From Avena insularis (Eukaryota; Streptophyta; Magnoliopsida; Poales; Poaceae), in contig CM042694.1 in NCBI GenBank assembly GCA_023614405.1, positions 478,737,392 through 478,801,391 on the forward strand: a DNA stretch of 64,000 nucleotides. Reading direction: 5' to 3'. This document shows positions 11,097-22,011 of this stretch, one piece after another; the stretch's first letter is position 1; the number at the start of each line of letters is the position of its first letter. The notes beneath the pieces were generated by a model. The model was not told where the DNA came from. It ran no database searches and saw only the letters and a list, made by a program, of their open reading frames with translations. The translations under genes were made by a program, and so were the position numbers.

Positions 11097-11893
11097 TTAA
11101 GTTAGGCATGATAGTTTGAGAACATGCTCACATAAGAAATATAAATTGAAGGAAAAGAGAGCATCAAGAAGCAAATTCGAAGCACATTTAAGTCTAACCC
11201 ACTTCCTATGCATAGAAATCTTGTAAAGAAACAAGTCATGAAAGCACAAAGCAACAAGCATAGGGAAGCAAAACAAGTGCAACTTCGAGACTTTCAACAT
11301 AAAGAGGGGAAACTTAATATTATTGAGATGCATAAAACCATGTTTCCCCCTCTCATAATAACTTTCAGTAGCATTATGAATAAAATTAACAATATAACTA
11401 TCACATAAAACATTCTTATCATGAGCCACATGCATAAAAGAATTATTACTCTCCCTTTAAGAATAGTCATTCTTATTAATCATAGTGAGAGCAAATTCTA
11501 CAAAATAGCTATCATTATTATTCTCATCACCATAATCATCAAATATAGGAGGCATATTGTAATCATAATTAATTTTCTCCTCAATGGTAGGTGGACTGAA
11601 AATAGCATACTCATCATTGTAATCATCATATACTAGAGGTATGGTATCATCAAAGTAAATTTTCTCCTTCGTGCTTCGGGGACTAAAAATATGATGCTCA
11701 TCAAAACCAGCTTCCCCAAGCTTAGACTTTTCCATAGCGTTAGCAATAATGATTTCAAAGAATTCATGCTAATAACATTGCTATTAGCATGCAAATAAAG
11801 TTCCATAGGTTTTTTAATTTTCTCTTCAAACACGTCATGTCCTAACTCAAGATAAAGACTATAAAGCTCTCTAATTTTTTTGTTGTTTTCCAT
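11097..11893 (-). pseudogene. Broken ORF of unknown function carried by element 1
   Basis: Starts at 11893 with MENNKKIRELYSLYLELG, about 100 bp inside the PBS, where gag is expected. The frame runs to 11633, shifts to the frame of 11735-11457 (acidic and Tyr/Asp-rich, for example YDDYNDEY), meets a stop, and is open again at 11435-11097. Together it spans about 265 codons. The last 112 residues are rich in hydrophobic and Cys residues (FCFPMLVALCFHDLFLYKI), with a possible membrane-like or buried segment. It has no gag, protease or polymerase motif. Element 3 has the same ORF at 26957-26155, broken at different places, so it was probably intact in an ancestor. I do not recognise the product. 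Confidence 0.6.
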
Positions 11894-11994
11894 TAAGCCT
11901 AACTAGTGAAAACAAGAAACAAAAAGACAATTGCAGAATCTGAAGGAAATAACTTCGAGCACTCACACCGGAGGATGTGAGTACCTTTTACATT

Positions 11995-12015
11995 ACCTCC
12001 CCGGCAACGCCGCCA
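11995..12015 (-). other. Primer-binding site of element 1
   Basis: The plus strand holds ACCTCCCCGGCAACG followed by CCGCCA, 10 nt (GAAAATAGCT) before the LTR at 12026. The element strand starts TGGCGGCGTTGCCGGGG. Compare the sites at 8772-8790 and 27061-27081, which differ only at two or three bases. Confidence 0.85.
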
Positions 12016-12025
12016 GAAAATAGCT

Positions 12026-13406
12026 TGATGTCTACGCACTTATATTCTTGTAGACAGTTGTTGGGACTCCAAGTGCAGAGGTTTGTAGAACAGCAGCAAG
12101 TTTTCCCTTAAGTAGATTACCCAAGGTTTATCAAACTCAGGGAGGAAGTGGATAAAGGTATCCCTCTCAAGCAACCCTGCAATCAAGATACAAGAAATCT
12201 CTTGTGTCCCCAACACACCTAATACACTTGTCAGGTGTATAGGTGCACTAGTTCGTCGAAGAGATAGTGAAATACAAGTGGTATGGATAATTATAAGTGG
12301 TAACGGTGCCAGAAAACATCTTGATGGCGTGGAAGAGACTAAAGGCAAACTGAAATAAAGATGGAAGCAAACAAACATGTAACAGATCTAGTTGTAAACG
12401 AAGTTTCAATTCTTAGAAACAAGGCCTAGGAATCATACTTTCACTAGTGAACACTCTCATATAAATATCTTATCTTTATGATACTACTCTGAACTACTCT
12501 CTGGTTGGACACTCTAATCCATGGTAGGGCTATAACAGCACACCTAAAAGTTCGCTTTCCCCATCTAGATAACCCCACACTATCACCTTGAGCTCTAGAT
12601 GGTTTCAACAAACACCACAATTTCATAGAAACATCCAACTCCAAATATAACTCATAACAAGTATTTATAATCTCTAGCCTAAGTGCCACCATGGTGTGCA
12701 CGCTGTCACTTTCACACACATGGGGAGAGCAGAGATCTATTAAAGCACTTGAGTAGCAAGGTAGATCTACTTGATTACAAAGCTCATGATCACAATATGA
12801 TCATGCATAGAGAGAGAGATGAACACATAGCTACCGGTAGAACCCTTAGCCTCGAGGTAGAACTACTGCCTCATCATCATGGGAATCAGCAACGGTGATG
12901 GAGATGGTGGTGGAGATCGATGGAGATGGCTCGGGGGCTTCCGACCAGCGGTTCTTAACAGGAGAGACTTCTGTCCCCCGAATCTCCCCTTCGGTGGCGG
13001 CGGCATTGCAGAACTTTTCGTGGCTGGAAGCTGGTCGATTTAGGGTTTTCGTTCCAGGGGCTTCTTATAGGCGAAGGGGCAAGGTCGATGGCTGGCCAGG
13101 GGGCCCACACCATGCCCTGGTGCGGCCTAGGGCTACCTGCGCCAAGGGGGGTGTGGCTGCCCTGTGTCCCCCCTTCGTCTCTCCTTCGGACTCCATGTGT
13201 CTTCCAGTAAAATATTGACTTTGGCTTTTGTCCCGTCCAATTCCGAGTATATTCATTTAACAGGCAACTGGCACTGTGGTATCCTATTAATAGGTTAGTC
13301 CAAGAAAGTGTATAAAAAGTACTCCAAAGTGTGGACAAAACATAAGAAAGTAGATATAAAACAAGCATGGAACATCAAAAATTATAGATACGTTTCCAAC
13401 GTATCA
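12026..13406 (-). repeat. 5' LTR of element 1
   Basis: 1381 bp, TGATGTCTACG...AACGTATCA. It differs from the left LTR by many substitutions. It also has a deletion of about 40 bp near 13255, where the left LTR has TTCTGACTTTCC and following bases, and a rearranged patch near 12935-12970. The divergence suggests an insertion much older than element 2. Confidence 0.9.
13064..13069 (-). promoter_or_regulatory. TATA-like box in the 5' LTR of element 1
   Basis: CTTATA on plus, TATAAG on the element strand, preceded on that strand by CCCTTCGCC. The position is conserved in all LTRs of this family in the window. Confidence 0.5.
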
Positions 13407-13411
13407 CAAAC
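13407..13411. repeat. Right target-site duplication of element 1 (CAAAC)
   Basis: It follows the right LTR directly. Only the last two bases (AC) of the left copy lie inside the window, at 1-2, and they agree. Confidence 0.6.
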
Positions 13412-14268
13412 CTAAATATTTTTACATATTCAGATAGATCTTGTCAAATGTGATTTTTGAGAGTTGGAATCAACTCAAAAGTTATTATGGTTGATTGTTG
13501 AAAAATGTTTGAAGTTGGAAAAGTCCTTGTCTTATTATTTTTACTATAGATTATCTCTAACTCCAAATGATTTAAATCCAACGGGCTTGGATAGATAATT
13601 TAAATATCGTTCTAACAAAATTTGAATCATGCAATTTAGTTTAGTGAAACTCTCTGAATTGATTTTTGAATCTGTGGATAGAAACTAGTTTTAGCTACAT
13701 TGGAAAAATCCTTATTTGAATTTCTGGGCTATGCGGGAAACCTAAACGGGTCGGCCCAACTACACGGCATAGTGCAGCGGGCTGCTGACAGACGGGGTCC
13801 ACCAGTCAGCGGGTCTAATTAAATGAAACGGTATCGGCAAATCTAGACCATGCGATCTATTTCTAATCTAACGACTATGAGTCATCATCGACGACGAACT
13901 ACTCCGGCGAGGAAAATAACCTAGCGCGGGGGTGGGGGTCTGGCTAGGCTCACCTAGGCTCCAGCTAGGGTCGGTGACGGGGTCGATCTACGTGGTAGAC
14001 GACGGCGGTTCGAGGCATGGTCACGGCGGGTCTTGGGGTGGTCGAAATCGATGGCGCCCTTCTCCTCCAGTAGCGGTGGGCTCTGGCCAAATTCTAGCAA
14101 ATGAGAGCTCGCCTTTCTCCGGGAATAAGTGAGGGAGGATCAGTGAGGAGTAGTGAGTGCTAGGGTGTGGAGAAATGAGGCAGGGGTGGCCTCTACTTAT
14201 ACTACGGCGAGGGGACCGAACGGTGCGGGCGTGGGCTCGTTGGTGACGAAAATATAAGCGGCTAGCGG

Positions 14269-14273
14269 CGCGG
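14269..14273. repeat. Left TSD of the solo LTR (CGCGG)
   Basis: Identical to 15683-15687 on the other side of the solo LTR. Confidence 0.9.
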
Positions 14274-15682
14274 TGATACGTTGCAAACGTATCTATAATT
14301 TTTTATGTTCCATGCTTGGTTTTTATCTACTTTCTTATGTTTTGTCCACACTTTGGAGTACTTTTCATTTGATTTCTTGGACTAACCTATTAACAAGTGC
14401 CACAGTGCCAGTTGCCTGTTTTATGCTGTTTTTGGTTCCCAGAAAGTCAGAAAATCAATATTCTCGGAATTGGACCGGACAAAAGCCAAAGTCGATATTT
14501 TACCGAAAGACTCGGGAGCCAGAAGACGAGACGGAGAGGGGCCACAGGGTGGCCACACCATATGGTGGCACGGGCTAGCCCTGGACGCACCGCCAGGTGG
14601 TGTGGGCCCCCTGGCCTCCCACCGACCTTGCCTCTTCGCCTATAAGATGCCTCCCGATCCAAAAACCCTAGATCGTCAAGCCTCCAGCCATGAAAAGTTC
14701 CACAGTGCCGCCGCCACCAAAGGGGAGATACGGGGGACAGAAAGTCTCTGTTCCGGCACCCTGCCGGGACGGGGAATTGCCCTGGAGCCATCTCCAACGA
14801 TCTCCACCACCATCTCCATCACCGTTGCTGATTCCCATGATGAGGAGGGAGTAGTTCTCTCTCGAGGCTAAGGTTTCTACCGGTAGCTATGTGTTCATCT
14901 CTCTCTCTCTATGCATGATCTTGTTGAGATCATGAGCTTGCAATCTATAGATCTACCTTGCTACTCAAGTGCTTTAATAGATCTCTGCTCTCCCCATGTG
15001 TGTGAAGTTGACAGTGTGCACACCATGGTGGCACTTAGGCTAGAGATTACAAATACTTGTTATGAGTTATATTTGGAGTTGGATGTCTTTATGAAATTGT
15101 GGTGTTTGTTTGAACCATCTAGTGCTCAAGGTGATAGTGTGGGGTTATCTAGATGGAAAAGGCTTACTTTGAGGTGTGCTGTTATAGCCCTACCAAGGAT
15201 TAGAGTGTCCAACCGGAGAGTAGTTTCATGAAGATAATATATTTGTATGAGAGTGTTCACTAGTGAAAGTATGATCCCTAGGCCTTGTTTCTAAGCATTG
15301 AAACACCGTTTGCAATTAGATCTGTTACATGTTTGCTTGCTTCTATCTTTATTTCAGTTTTACTTTAGTCTTTTCTATGCCATCAAGCTATTTTCTATCA
15401 CCGTTACCACTTATAATTATCCATACCACTTGTATTTTACTATCTCTTCGCCGAACTAGTGCACCTATACACCTGATAAGTGTATTGGGTGTGTTGGGGA
15501 CACAAGAGACTTCTTGTATCTTGATTGCAGGGTTGCTTGAGAGGGGATACCTTTGACCACTTCCTCCCTGAGTTCGATAAACCTTGGGTAATCCACTTAA
15601 GGGAAAACTTGCTGCTGTTCTACAAACCTCTGCACTTGGAGGCCCAATAACTGTCTACGAGAATAGAAGTGCGTAGACATCA
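14274..15682 (+). mobile_element. Solo LTR of the element 1/3 family
   Basis: 1409 bp, TGATACGTTGCAAACGTATC at the start and GTAGACATCA at the end. It is the reverse complement relative of 3-1407, 12026-13406, 22012-23420 and 27092-28499. It is flanked by perfect CGCGG repeats (14269-14273, 15683-15687) and has no internal sequence. This is the expected product of recombination between the two LTRs of one insertion. The short frames in it are shadows of LTR sequence. Confidence 0.93.
14641..14646 (+). promoter_or_regulatory. TATA-like box of the solo LTR
   Basis: CTTCGCCTATAAGATGCC: TATAAG is in the position seen in the full elements. A solo LTR can still start transcripts into the flank (here to the right, into remnant X). 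Activity is inferred. Confidence 0.5.
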
Positions 15683-15687
15683 CGCGG
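15683..15687. repeat. Right TSD of the solo LTR (CGCGG)
   Basis: Matches 14269-14273. Confidence 0.9.
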
Positions 15688-16871
15688 CTGAGGCTAGGGG
15701 ACGGTGCTATGTTCCCTGGTGGTTCTTATGGGCGTAATGGAGAGGCATGGAGCGGTGTGGTTTGGTCGGGAGCGTGCGGTGCTCTACATAGAGGCAGAGG
15801 TGTTTGCGACGGCGTGCGGCAGTTGTGGGTCACTCGGCGGCGAACGGGGGTGTCTGCGGGGTTGCTGTGATCATGGCGAGCATGAGCGTGCGTGGAGAGG
15901 GTGAGGCGCGGTCTGTGCGAGGTGTTCGGGCGCGGTGAGCTGGCGCGCTCTAGACATGGAACAGAGACATAGGGCGCAGCGTTGCTAGGGTGGTCCAGGG
16001 CTCGTCTACGATCGAGGCTTGGACAGGGTGTGGCGATGGAGTGCGGCATGTCTGGTGCGCATCGTGGGCGAGGGCGGCGATGCTCCTGGCGTGCTTTCCA
16101 CTGTCGGCCGGCGACGACCAAAAATGGGCGGCGCTCCACTATGCACACGGCTAAGGGGGGCTTGGTCTAGGGCTTGGTTAGGCTCAGAGGAGACAGGGGT
16201 TTAAGAGGGGACCAAATGGTCGAGGGATTACTATGGAAACAGTGAAGTTAGGCAATAGCTTATTTAGTGTAAGTAAGGTGTTTGATGAAATGGCCGCAAG
16301 AGAATTACTTGGGAATTTTTGAATGAAACTTTTTGAGTGATTTGATATTAAGCTTGAGTATCCATGTTTTCTTAGAGAGGTCAAGGGGAGTTGGTATGAT
16401 AGGTTTTTGAAAAAGTGTGATCTTAACATATGAACTAGATTCAATTTTTAACTGTCCATTAAATTGATTGGGAAAATGTTATTGTAAGTTTGTAAAATGG
16501 GCCTTGATTCACTTTTACTTGGTCTAGCAAGGGGTGGAAAGAAATAAAAATGTTTCTGTTAAAATTTCTCTTCTAGGAACACACAAAGTGACCTAGTGGT
16601 TAACTTTTGTCAAAATGACCATTTGGTTATTTATTTCCTTTTTGATTTCTTTTTATTTGGATTTTGTTTGTAAATGGCCTAGATGATGTATTATTCACCT
16701 TTAAACCTTTTCTCTTCATTTGTAACAATCAAGCATGGAAATTTCAATCAATCACACATTAATGCAAACTAACATGCATTCAGATTCATTTTATTAATAA
16801 AAGTTTTTGTTAACCCTAAACTTGGGTGATTAGAACTTGATAATATTGATTAAAAGTTTTGGGGTGTTACA

Positions 16872-18293
16872 TTATGTTATTTCATGTGTTTTTGCATGGT
16901 TGATGACTTTTCGAGGATGGACCGCTGAAGTCAGGATTCTGATAGAAAAGGCGTTGTTTGGAGGGGAAATTCGCGAAGATCAAAAAATTCCATAAAATAC
17001 ATGGAAAATCCTATTTTTCCAGAAGACGAAGGATGCCAAAAGGGGGAGCGAAGTTGGGCCACAGGGGGCCCACACCACCCCCTGGCGCGGGCCACCCCTG
17101 GCCACGCCACTAGGTGGTGTAGCCACCCTGGCCCACCTCCAACACTCCCCTTTGGAGTATATTATCCCCACGAAACCCTAAGCCTCGGGGAGCAACCACA
17201 GAAAGATTCCGCCGCCTCTGCGGAGCGAAAAATACAGAGAGAGAAAGAGCTCTCCGGCAGGCAGAAATCTGCCGGGGAAATTCCTTCCCGGAGAAGGGAG
17301 ATCGTCGCCATCAACACCACCATGAAGCTGGACTTCATCGGGATCATCATCATCATCTCCACCAGCACCATCATCACCACTCCATACCGCTGTAACAATT
17401 GGGTTGAATCTTGCATAGTCCTTATAGGAAAATTTCTTGGTATTGATTACTTGTTGTAGTTGATGCTATTGAGTGGAACCAATGAATTATTGTTATGTTC
17501 ATATTGTTACTTATCATTATATCATCTCTGATCTTGATCCATATGATGTCTTGTGAGTAGTTCGATTAGTTCTTGAGGACATGGGAGAAGTCATGTTGTT
17601 AGTAGTGGAATTGTGTTGAGAAAGATTCAATGGTTTGTTATTTAAGTTGTGGTGTTATTCTTCTAGTGGTGTCATGTGAACATCGACTACATGACACTTC
17701 ACCTTTAAGGGCCTAGGGGAATGCATTGTGTATTTGGATACTAATCGTAGGGGTTGCCGGAGTGACAGAAACCTGAACCCCCGTTAGGAAACCTTTGCAC
17801 AAGGGATGTAGGATCTTAGAGTTTAAAGTTGTGGTTAGGTTTTTATCTTAATTACTTTATTGTACTTGCGGATGCTTGCAAGGGGTTTAATCACAAGTAT
17901 GTATTAGTCCGAGGAAGGTCAGTACATTAGCACAGGTTCACCCACACAACACTTACCAAACTAAAGAAGATTAATCAACTATATGAAGTGAAAGCACTTG
18001 ACGATATCCCCATGTGTCCTCGAGAACGTTTGGTCATCTTAAGTAATACAACCGGCTTGTCCTTTGCTAAAGAAAAGGATTGGGCCACTTGCTGCATTTA
18101 TTATCATTGTCTTTTATTTACTCGCACTTTATTTACCTGCATTATCAAAAAAACCTAAAAATCCGTTTGCTAAGTATTTACAGAGAATTCCTGCTCCAAG
18201 CCACTCGTCAACACCTTTTGCTCCTCGTTGGGTTCGACACTCTTACTTATCGAAAATACTTCGATACACCCCCTATAATTGTTGGTCATTAGC
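16872..18293 (+). mobile_element. Truncated LTR of a gypsy-type element (remnant Y)
   Basis: A plus-strand LTR-like layout. A GGCCC/CACACCACC GC-rich stretch near 17060-17140 is followed by a TATA-like GGAGTATATTATCC (17153-17166), a leader with ATCATCATC repeats (17338-17360) and AT-rich sequence. Near 18230-18293 it has the ending common to grass LTRs (GGGTTCGACACTCTTACTTA, then CCCCCTATAATTG and GGTCATTA). The left end is cut by remnant X at 16871/16872. The 152-aa frame 17001-17459 is leader sequence and has no recognisable domain. Confidence 0.6.
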
Positions 18294-19005
18294 TAGGCTC
18301 ACCAGTTCTAACTTGTGTGTATTCGCAGTGCAACATGGCTTAGACCCACTGTATGCGAACGTAGATATGTCTGACACCCGATCATCACGGACTACCTCAT
18401 ACCGAAGAACTTTTTTGGTGGTGCACACACAAGGGGCATATGATAACTGGAATACTGTGAGGGGTTATCTTATTATGCTATCGTCGAATGTGTATATAAA
18501 GTTATACTAGCAGAATAAGTAATACTTCATAAAGTAAAGTGTTATGACGTGGTTATAGCATCTTGATCATCATCAATAGCTTCAATGAAAGTTTCACAAA
18601 CTCGTCACTGCTATGTCTTAACACATGCCCCTATGCAACAATAAAAATAGACGCCTCTATATTATCTATTGCAAGTTTTACATGGCTTTAGGGCTTTCGC
18701 GGTAGAACCCCTTCCCACCTACGAACGTGGAGCCACAACATGGATTCAATGATTGTCGTTCTTCTTCCCTTTTCAGGGCCCTCCAATGTTGATGCCATAT
18801 CAACTACTGTAGAGAGACAGACACCCCCTAAGACACTTTGATTCATGGACCAGTCTCGTGAATCATCATGTGAGGTCGGTTGGGGGGCGCTTCATCAAAC
18901 AGTGTCGCGATATGAACAAGAACATAAAAGAGGGTAGCAACTAGAGAATCAATGCCCACATATTGCTATGTATTCTATCCGTACGACATGTCTACCCATA
19001 TACCC
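18294..19005 (-). mobile_element. Probable 5' internal (leader) stretch of the copia element
   Basis: It lies just inside the copia PBS (19006-19017) and so should be the untranslated leader of that element on the minus strand. It is truncated where remnant Y begins. I see no gag frame. The assignment rests only on position. Confidence 0.35.
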
Positions 19006-19017
19006 GCTCTGATACCA
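19006..19017 (-). other. Copia primer-binding site (initiator tRNA-Met type)
   Basis: Plus GCTCTGATACCA, element strand TGGTATCAGAGC, one base inside the LTR end at 19019. This is the standard plant copia PBS complementary to initiator methionine tRNA. Confidence 0.85.
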
Positions 19018-19018
19018 C

Positions 19019-20660
19019 TAAAGGGTTTCGTAGCAGAAAACAAAAAAATTCTATCTACACCAACGCTAATACCAGGATCTATACTATCTAGACATAAGCA
19101 ACGGAAGATAAAGACGGTATTCATACCTTTGAAGACCGAGGCACGCCTTACGCAGGAAGGTGTATATTGATGAAGATGAGCAGCACCTCAAGTGTGGTGC
19201 CTCCGAAGTTCGTCACACATCCGGTGTAGGTGACGTTAACCGGACTCCGATCCAGCCGAGAGCGCAAGAAGTAGGTGTCGGATCGCTGATCACACGACGG
19301 TAGTGTGAAGGTGGAGAACTTACGATCCACGAGGTCCTCTCTGATATTCCGGAGAAGTCCTTAATGGATGAGAGAGAGAATGAGATGGAATAGGATGGTT
19401 CCAAAGGGGGAGGGGAGACCCATATATATAGTGGGAGGGGGCACACCACCCAGGGACCAGGCGGTGTGGGACTAATCCCCACACCCGCTGGCCACCTAGG
19501 GGAAGCTTCCGACCCTAGGTGGGCCCCACTAGGGCGGCCCACTGAGCCTAGGTCGGCAAGCCCGCTCTCCCTAGGCGCCTTGACTCTTGGGCCTCTCCTT
19601 CGGGTGAGGCCCATTAGCATTGGGTTGCCTTTAATAATAAAATAATATATATATTTAATATTTTCTCCAATTAACATTCAAATACACATATTATCTTATT
19701 CCTTCACTCCAGAACACCTTCCGGACCCCTTACGATCTACATCGGATGTTACCCGGAACTATTCTGGTTTCTCTCTCTCCATTTCTCCTATAATACCTCA
19801 TCTACCCTAAGCATCCCCACCCTTAAGTGTGACATCCTTCGGTTCGGAAACACTCTGGACATGATCGAGACTACTCTCGCATCAATGATCAATAGAGGGA
19901 CCTGGATGGCCATGTGACCCCCGTGCGTTTCACAAATATAATCGCTCGAACCGTGAGATAGTTGTTTCATGTTCCCTTTGTCATTTAATACCTAATTCAT
20001 CCGAGACTTGATCTTCGGTATCCCCATACCTTAGTTCGGTCTCATTACCGATGAACTTGTTTACTCGTTCTCATGTCATTGCATTCCGTGACCAAGTCAC
20101 ATGCTTGCAAGCCTCATAAATGCAACGTCATCGAGATGGCCACATGTATTTATCTGTTACATGGATTAGACAAATCCTGGTCTTGATATGTAGTCCTCTA
20201 CGCGTCCCTTTGGAAAACCGGAGTGGAACCTTTTTGATCACCCTTTTACGAGATGATACTTGATAACCATCTAAGCTTCCTCCAGAATGGTGATTTGCAT
20301 TATCTCACAGTCAAAGGATCAGGTTGCGAGGTTCTCTGTGTTTATCATCAATGGTGAACTTTGTAACTAGATCTCATTGAGATATAACTATTGGATGTTT
20401 ATATATCATGTCATTCAACTAATGACATGACCTCATTGTCAATTGGCATAAATGCCCATGATCTTGAAACTCAGATCATCCACATGACCAATGAACTAGT
20501 TTGCTAGAGATAACTAGAGAAACGATTTATTTACATACCACACGTGTATTAACGTTTCGTATTAACATAGTTATAGCATGGTATGAAACATATTATGAAC
20601 ATATAGGAGATATATCAAATAATACACTTTATTATTTGCCTCTAGGCTATAACCCCTTCA
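19019..20660 (-). repeat. 5' LTR of a copia element (Angela/BARE-like organisation)
   Basis: 1642 bp bounded on minus by TGAAGGGGTT (ending at 20660) and AACCCTTTA (at 19019), an imperfect terminal inverted repeat. Minus-strand text such as CCTAGAGGCAAATAATAAAG near the start and GGTATGGGGATACCGAAGAT further in resembles the well-known grass Angela/BARE/WIS LTR plan. The start differs from the usual TGTTGGGAAATATGCC, so this is a relative and not that family itself. A TATA box is at 19422-19430. No matching second LTR lies in the window. Confidence 0.7.
19422..19430 (-). promoter_or_regulatory. TATA box of the copia LTR
   Basis: CCCATATATATAGTGGG on plus gives CTATATATATGGG on the element strand, at the edge between AT-rich U3 and GC-rich leader. 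Confidence 0.6.
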
Positions 20661-21839
20661 TGTGTCTTGTATGGGCTTTAGTGTTTACGGATGTGCTACT
20701 CACAAACCTTATATATATTAGATCATTTCACATATGAATGTACCTACTTTTATCTTTATCCCATATGTATGTGCAGCTGCAGGTGAATCTTCAACTCTGG
20801 CCTATTTCCATCCATTAAAACAACCAACAATCAAAAGTAACTAGAAAGGTCCGGTAAACATAAAATAAAACAAGTAAACAAAGTCTTGTAGACATGTCTT
20901 ATTATTTCCATACAACAATCGTTTCACAAGGTTCAATAAACCTAGGTCGTCTAGGGAAAAAGCTACTATTACTACATCCATAATCTAGATCGAAGGTATC
21001 AATGTAGGGTGGTCAGTCCCGTGAATCAAAGATCTAGTCACTTGGTCTTGTGCTCACGGGACGGACCTGCATAGTCACCGTACCCATCCCCAACTCGTGT
21101 GATGCATAGTAGATATATTATGAGCACATACAACATAAAGAACCACTTACCAGAGTAAGAGTGCTTTATTGCTCGTACGAAGGTGTTCAGTACAAGTGCT
21201 CCAAGTGGTGGGCAGAGTCTTCTACCTTCACGCGGGTGCTTCACGGTGGAAGTTGGAGAGCATTCTCTCCTAGACAAGACTTTTCTCGGATGATGCGGGG
21301 GCATTGGTAACCCTCGAGCATGTGAGGGGTCGCTCTAGAGGTGCTCAGCCCCTGAGCCATGAACAGTCGTGGGATGCAGCTATGCTTGGCGTGGGGGTGT
21401 AGGGTCCCGCTCGTGATGACATACTTGGTGGAATCAAGGGTAGATGACACAGAATAGCATCTTCTTCTTGTATGTGCAATGGTGCACTCTTCACGAGGCA
21501 CCGGTGCCTGCACATTGGGTAGTAGCTATTCATGCGGTGTGCCATGTGCTCGATGTTGGGGTCAATGGTGACCTTTGGGGGCTTCCTGCCCATCTCGGTG
21601 GATTCCTTCTTCTATTTTGTTTGCGATGCGCCTCTTGCTTCGCGGGGTGCATGTTTGGGTGCACTATCGATTCGTGCTCGACCTACTCGGGTACTGCCAA
21701 TAATATCCTCATGGATGTGTCAGTGATTTCCTAGGGGAAAGCGACGAGCACGCCTCCCTATTTGATAGGGATGTGTGGCCACCGGCAGCCCCCGAGCAGC
21801 TAGCGCATGGCGCCACCTTCTTGGTCGGGACTCCTTCCT
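20661..21839. other. Unassigned stretch without a supportable gene
   Basis: About 1.2 kb. The left half is AT-rich (for example CTTATATATATTAGATC near 20710). The right half, from about 21040, is more GC-rich and has several short minus-strand frames (21038-21304, 21241-21513, 21345-21593) with no domain I know. The right half may be a decayed continuation of element 4 beyond protease, but I cannot show it. Confidence 0.4.
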
Positions 21840-22011
21840 AAGGGTATAATTGCTTTTTGTTTGCGGGGAGCTCAATGGCATCTTTGTTGGTGGGGTAAGC
21901 AGCGGCAATGTCCTTGTAGGCGTGCTTGATGGAGTGTCTTGTGTCACTTATGTTGCCACGAATGGTGATGGTGCCGCTGCAGCCTAGAAGCTTGACGAGA
22001 TTGTAGGCGTG
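21840..22011 (-). pseudogene. Element 4 protease region, part left of the element 3 insertion
   Basis: Translated on minus, it continues the protease-domain frame from 28500: HAYNLVKLLGC, then GTITIRGNISDTRHSIKHAY. This resembles the segment after the aspartic protease in grass gypsy elements, where a MAVAHY...LKMPG...ITVRG pattern is usual. It runs to a stop near 21840. Reading across the element 3 insertion site (22011 joined to 28500) gives a continuous frame, which confirms the nesting. Confidence 0.6.
22007..22011. repeat. Left TSD of element 3 (GCGTG)
   Basis: It precedes the left LTR. The right copy at 28500-28504 is GCATG, one transition away, which fits a 5-bp duplication that has since mutated at a CpG. 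Confidence 0.7.

Larger units (their letters stand above)
3..13406 (-). mobile_element. Element 1: non-autonomous Ty3/gypsy-type LTR retrotransposon, host of a nested element
   Basis: The ends are two related LTRs (3-1407 and 12026-13406), both TGATGTCTACG...TATCA on the plus strand. A PBS-like sequence at 11995-12015 and a PPT-like sequence (AAGCTTGGGGATG on minus, 1408-1421) show that the element reads right to left. The 5 bp after the right end are CAAAC, and the two bases before the left end (AC, positions 1-2) fit the end of the same target duplication. Removing the nested element 2 leaves about 3.7 kb of internal DNA. That DNA has no reverse transcriptase, integrase or RNase H reading frame, only a broken ORF of unknown function. 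The element could therefore move only with proteins supplied in trans. The LTR style and PBS are typical of Triticeae gypsy families, but I do not assign a family name. Confidence 0.9.
13407..16871 (-). mobile_element. LTR-like remnant X (TGTAACACCCC start, minus strand), split by a solo LTR
   Basis: On the minus strand the sequence starts at 16871 with TGTAACACCCC, a common LTR start in grass gypsy elements. An AT-rich U3-like part is followed by a GC-rich part and a TATA-like stretch (minus AGTATAAGTAGAG, 14193-14205). It is interrupted by the solo LTR 14274-15682 and at its far end by element 1 (TSD CAAAC at 13407-13411). Removing the insertions leaves about 2.05 kb, which continues left beyond the window. 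No PBS or coding part is visible. The GC-rich frames here (for example 15726-16148 minus) look like LTR leader sequence, not genes. Family unknown. Confidence 0.6.

Noticed and set aside
15726..16148. 140-codon minus-strand ORF in GC-rich DNA
   Set aside because: Lies within LTR-like remnant X. It is low-complexity Arg/Pro/His text typical of GC-rich leader sequence.
17001..17459. 152-codon plus-strand ORF
   Set aside because: Leader sequence of the truncated LTR Y, with a TCA/ATC repeat and no domain.
18064..18510. 148-codon plus-strand ORF with a hydrophobic start
   Set aside because: Covers the 3' end of LTR Y and the adjacent copia leader in the wrong orientation, so it crosses a junction of two unrelated elements.
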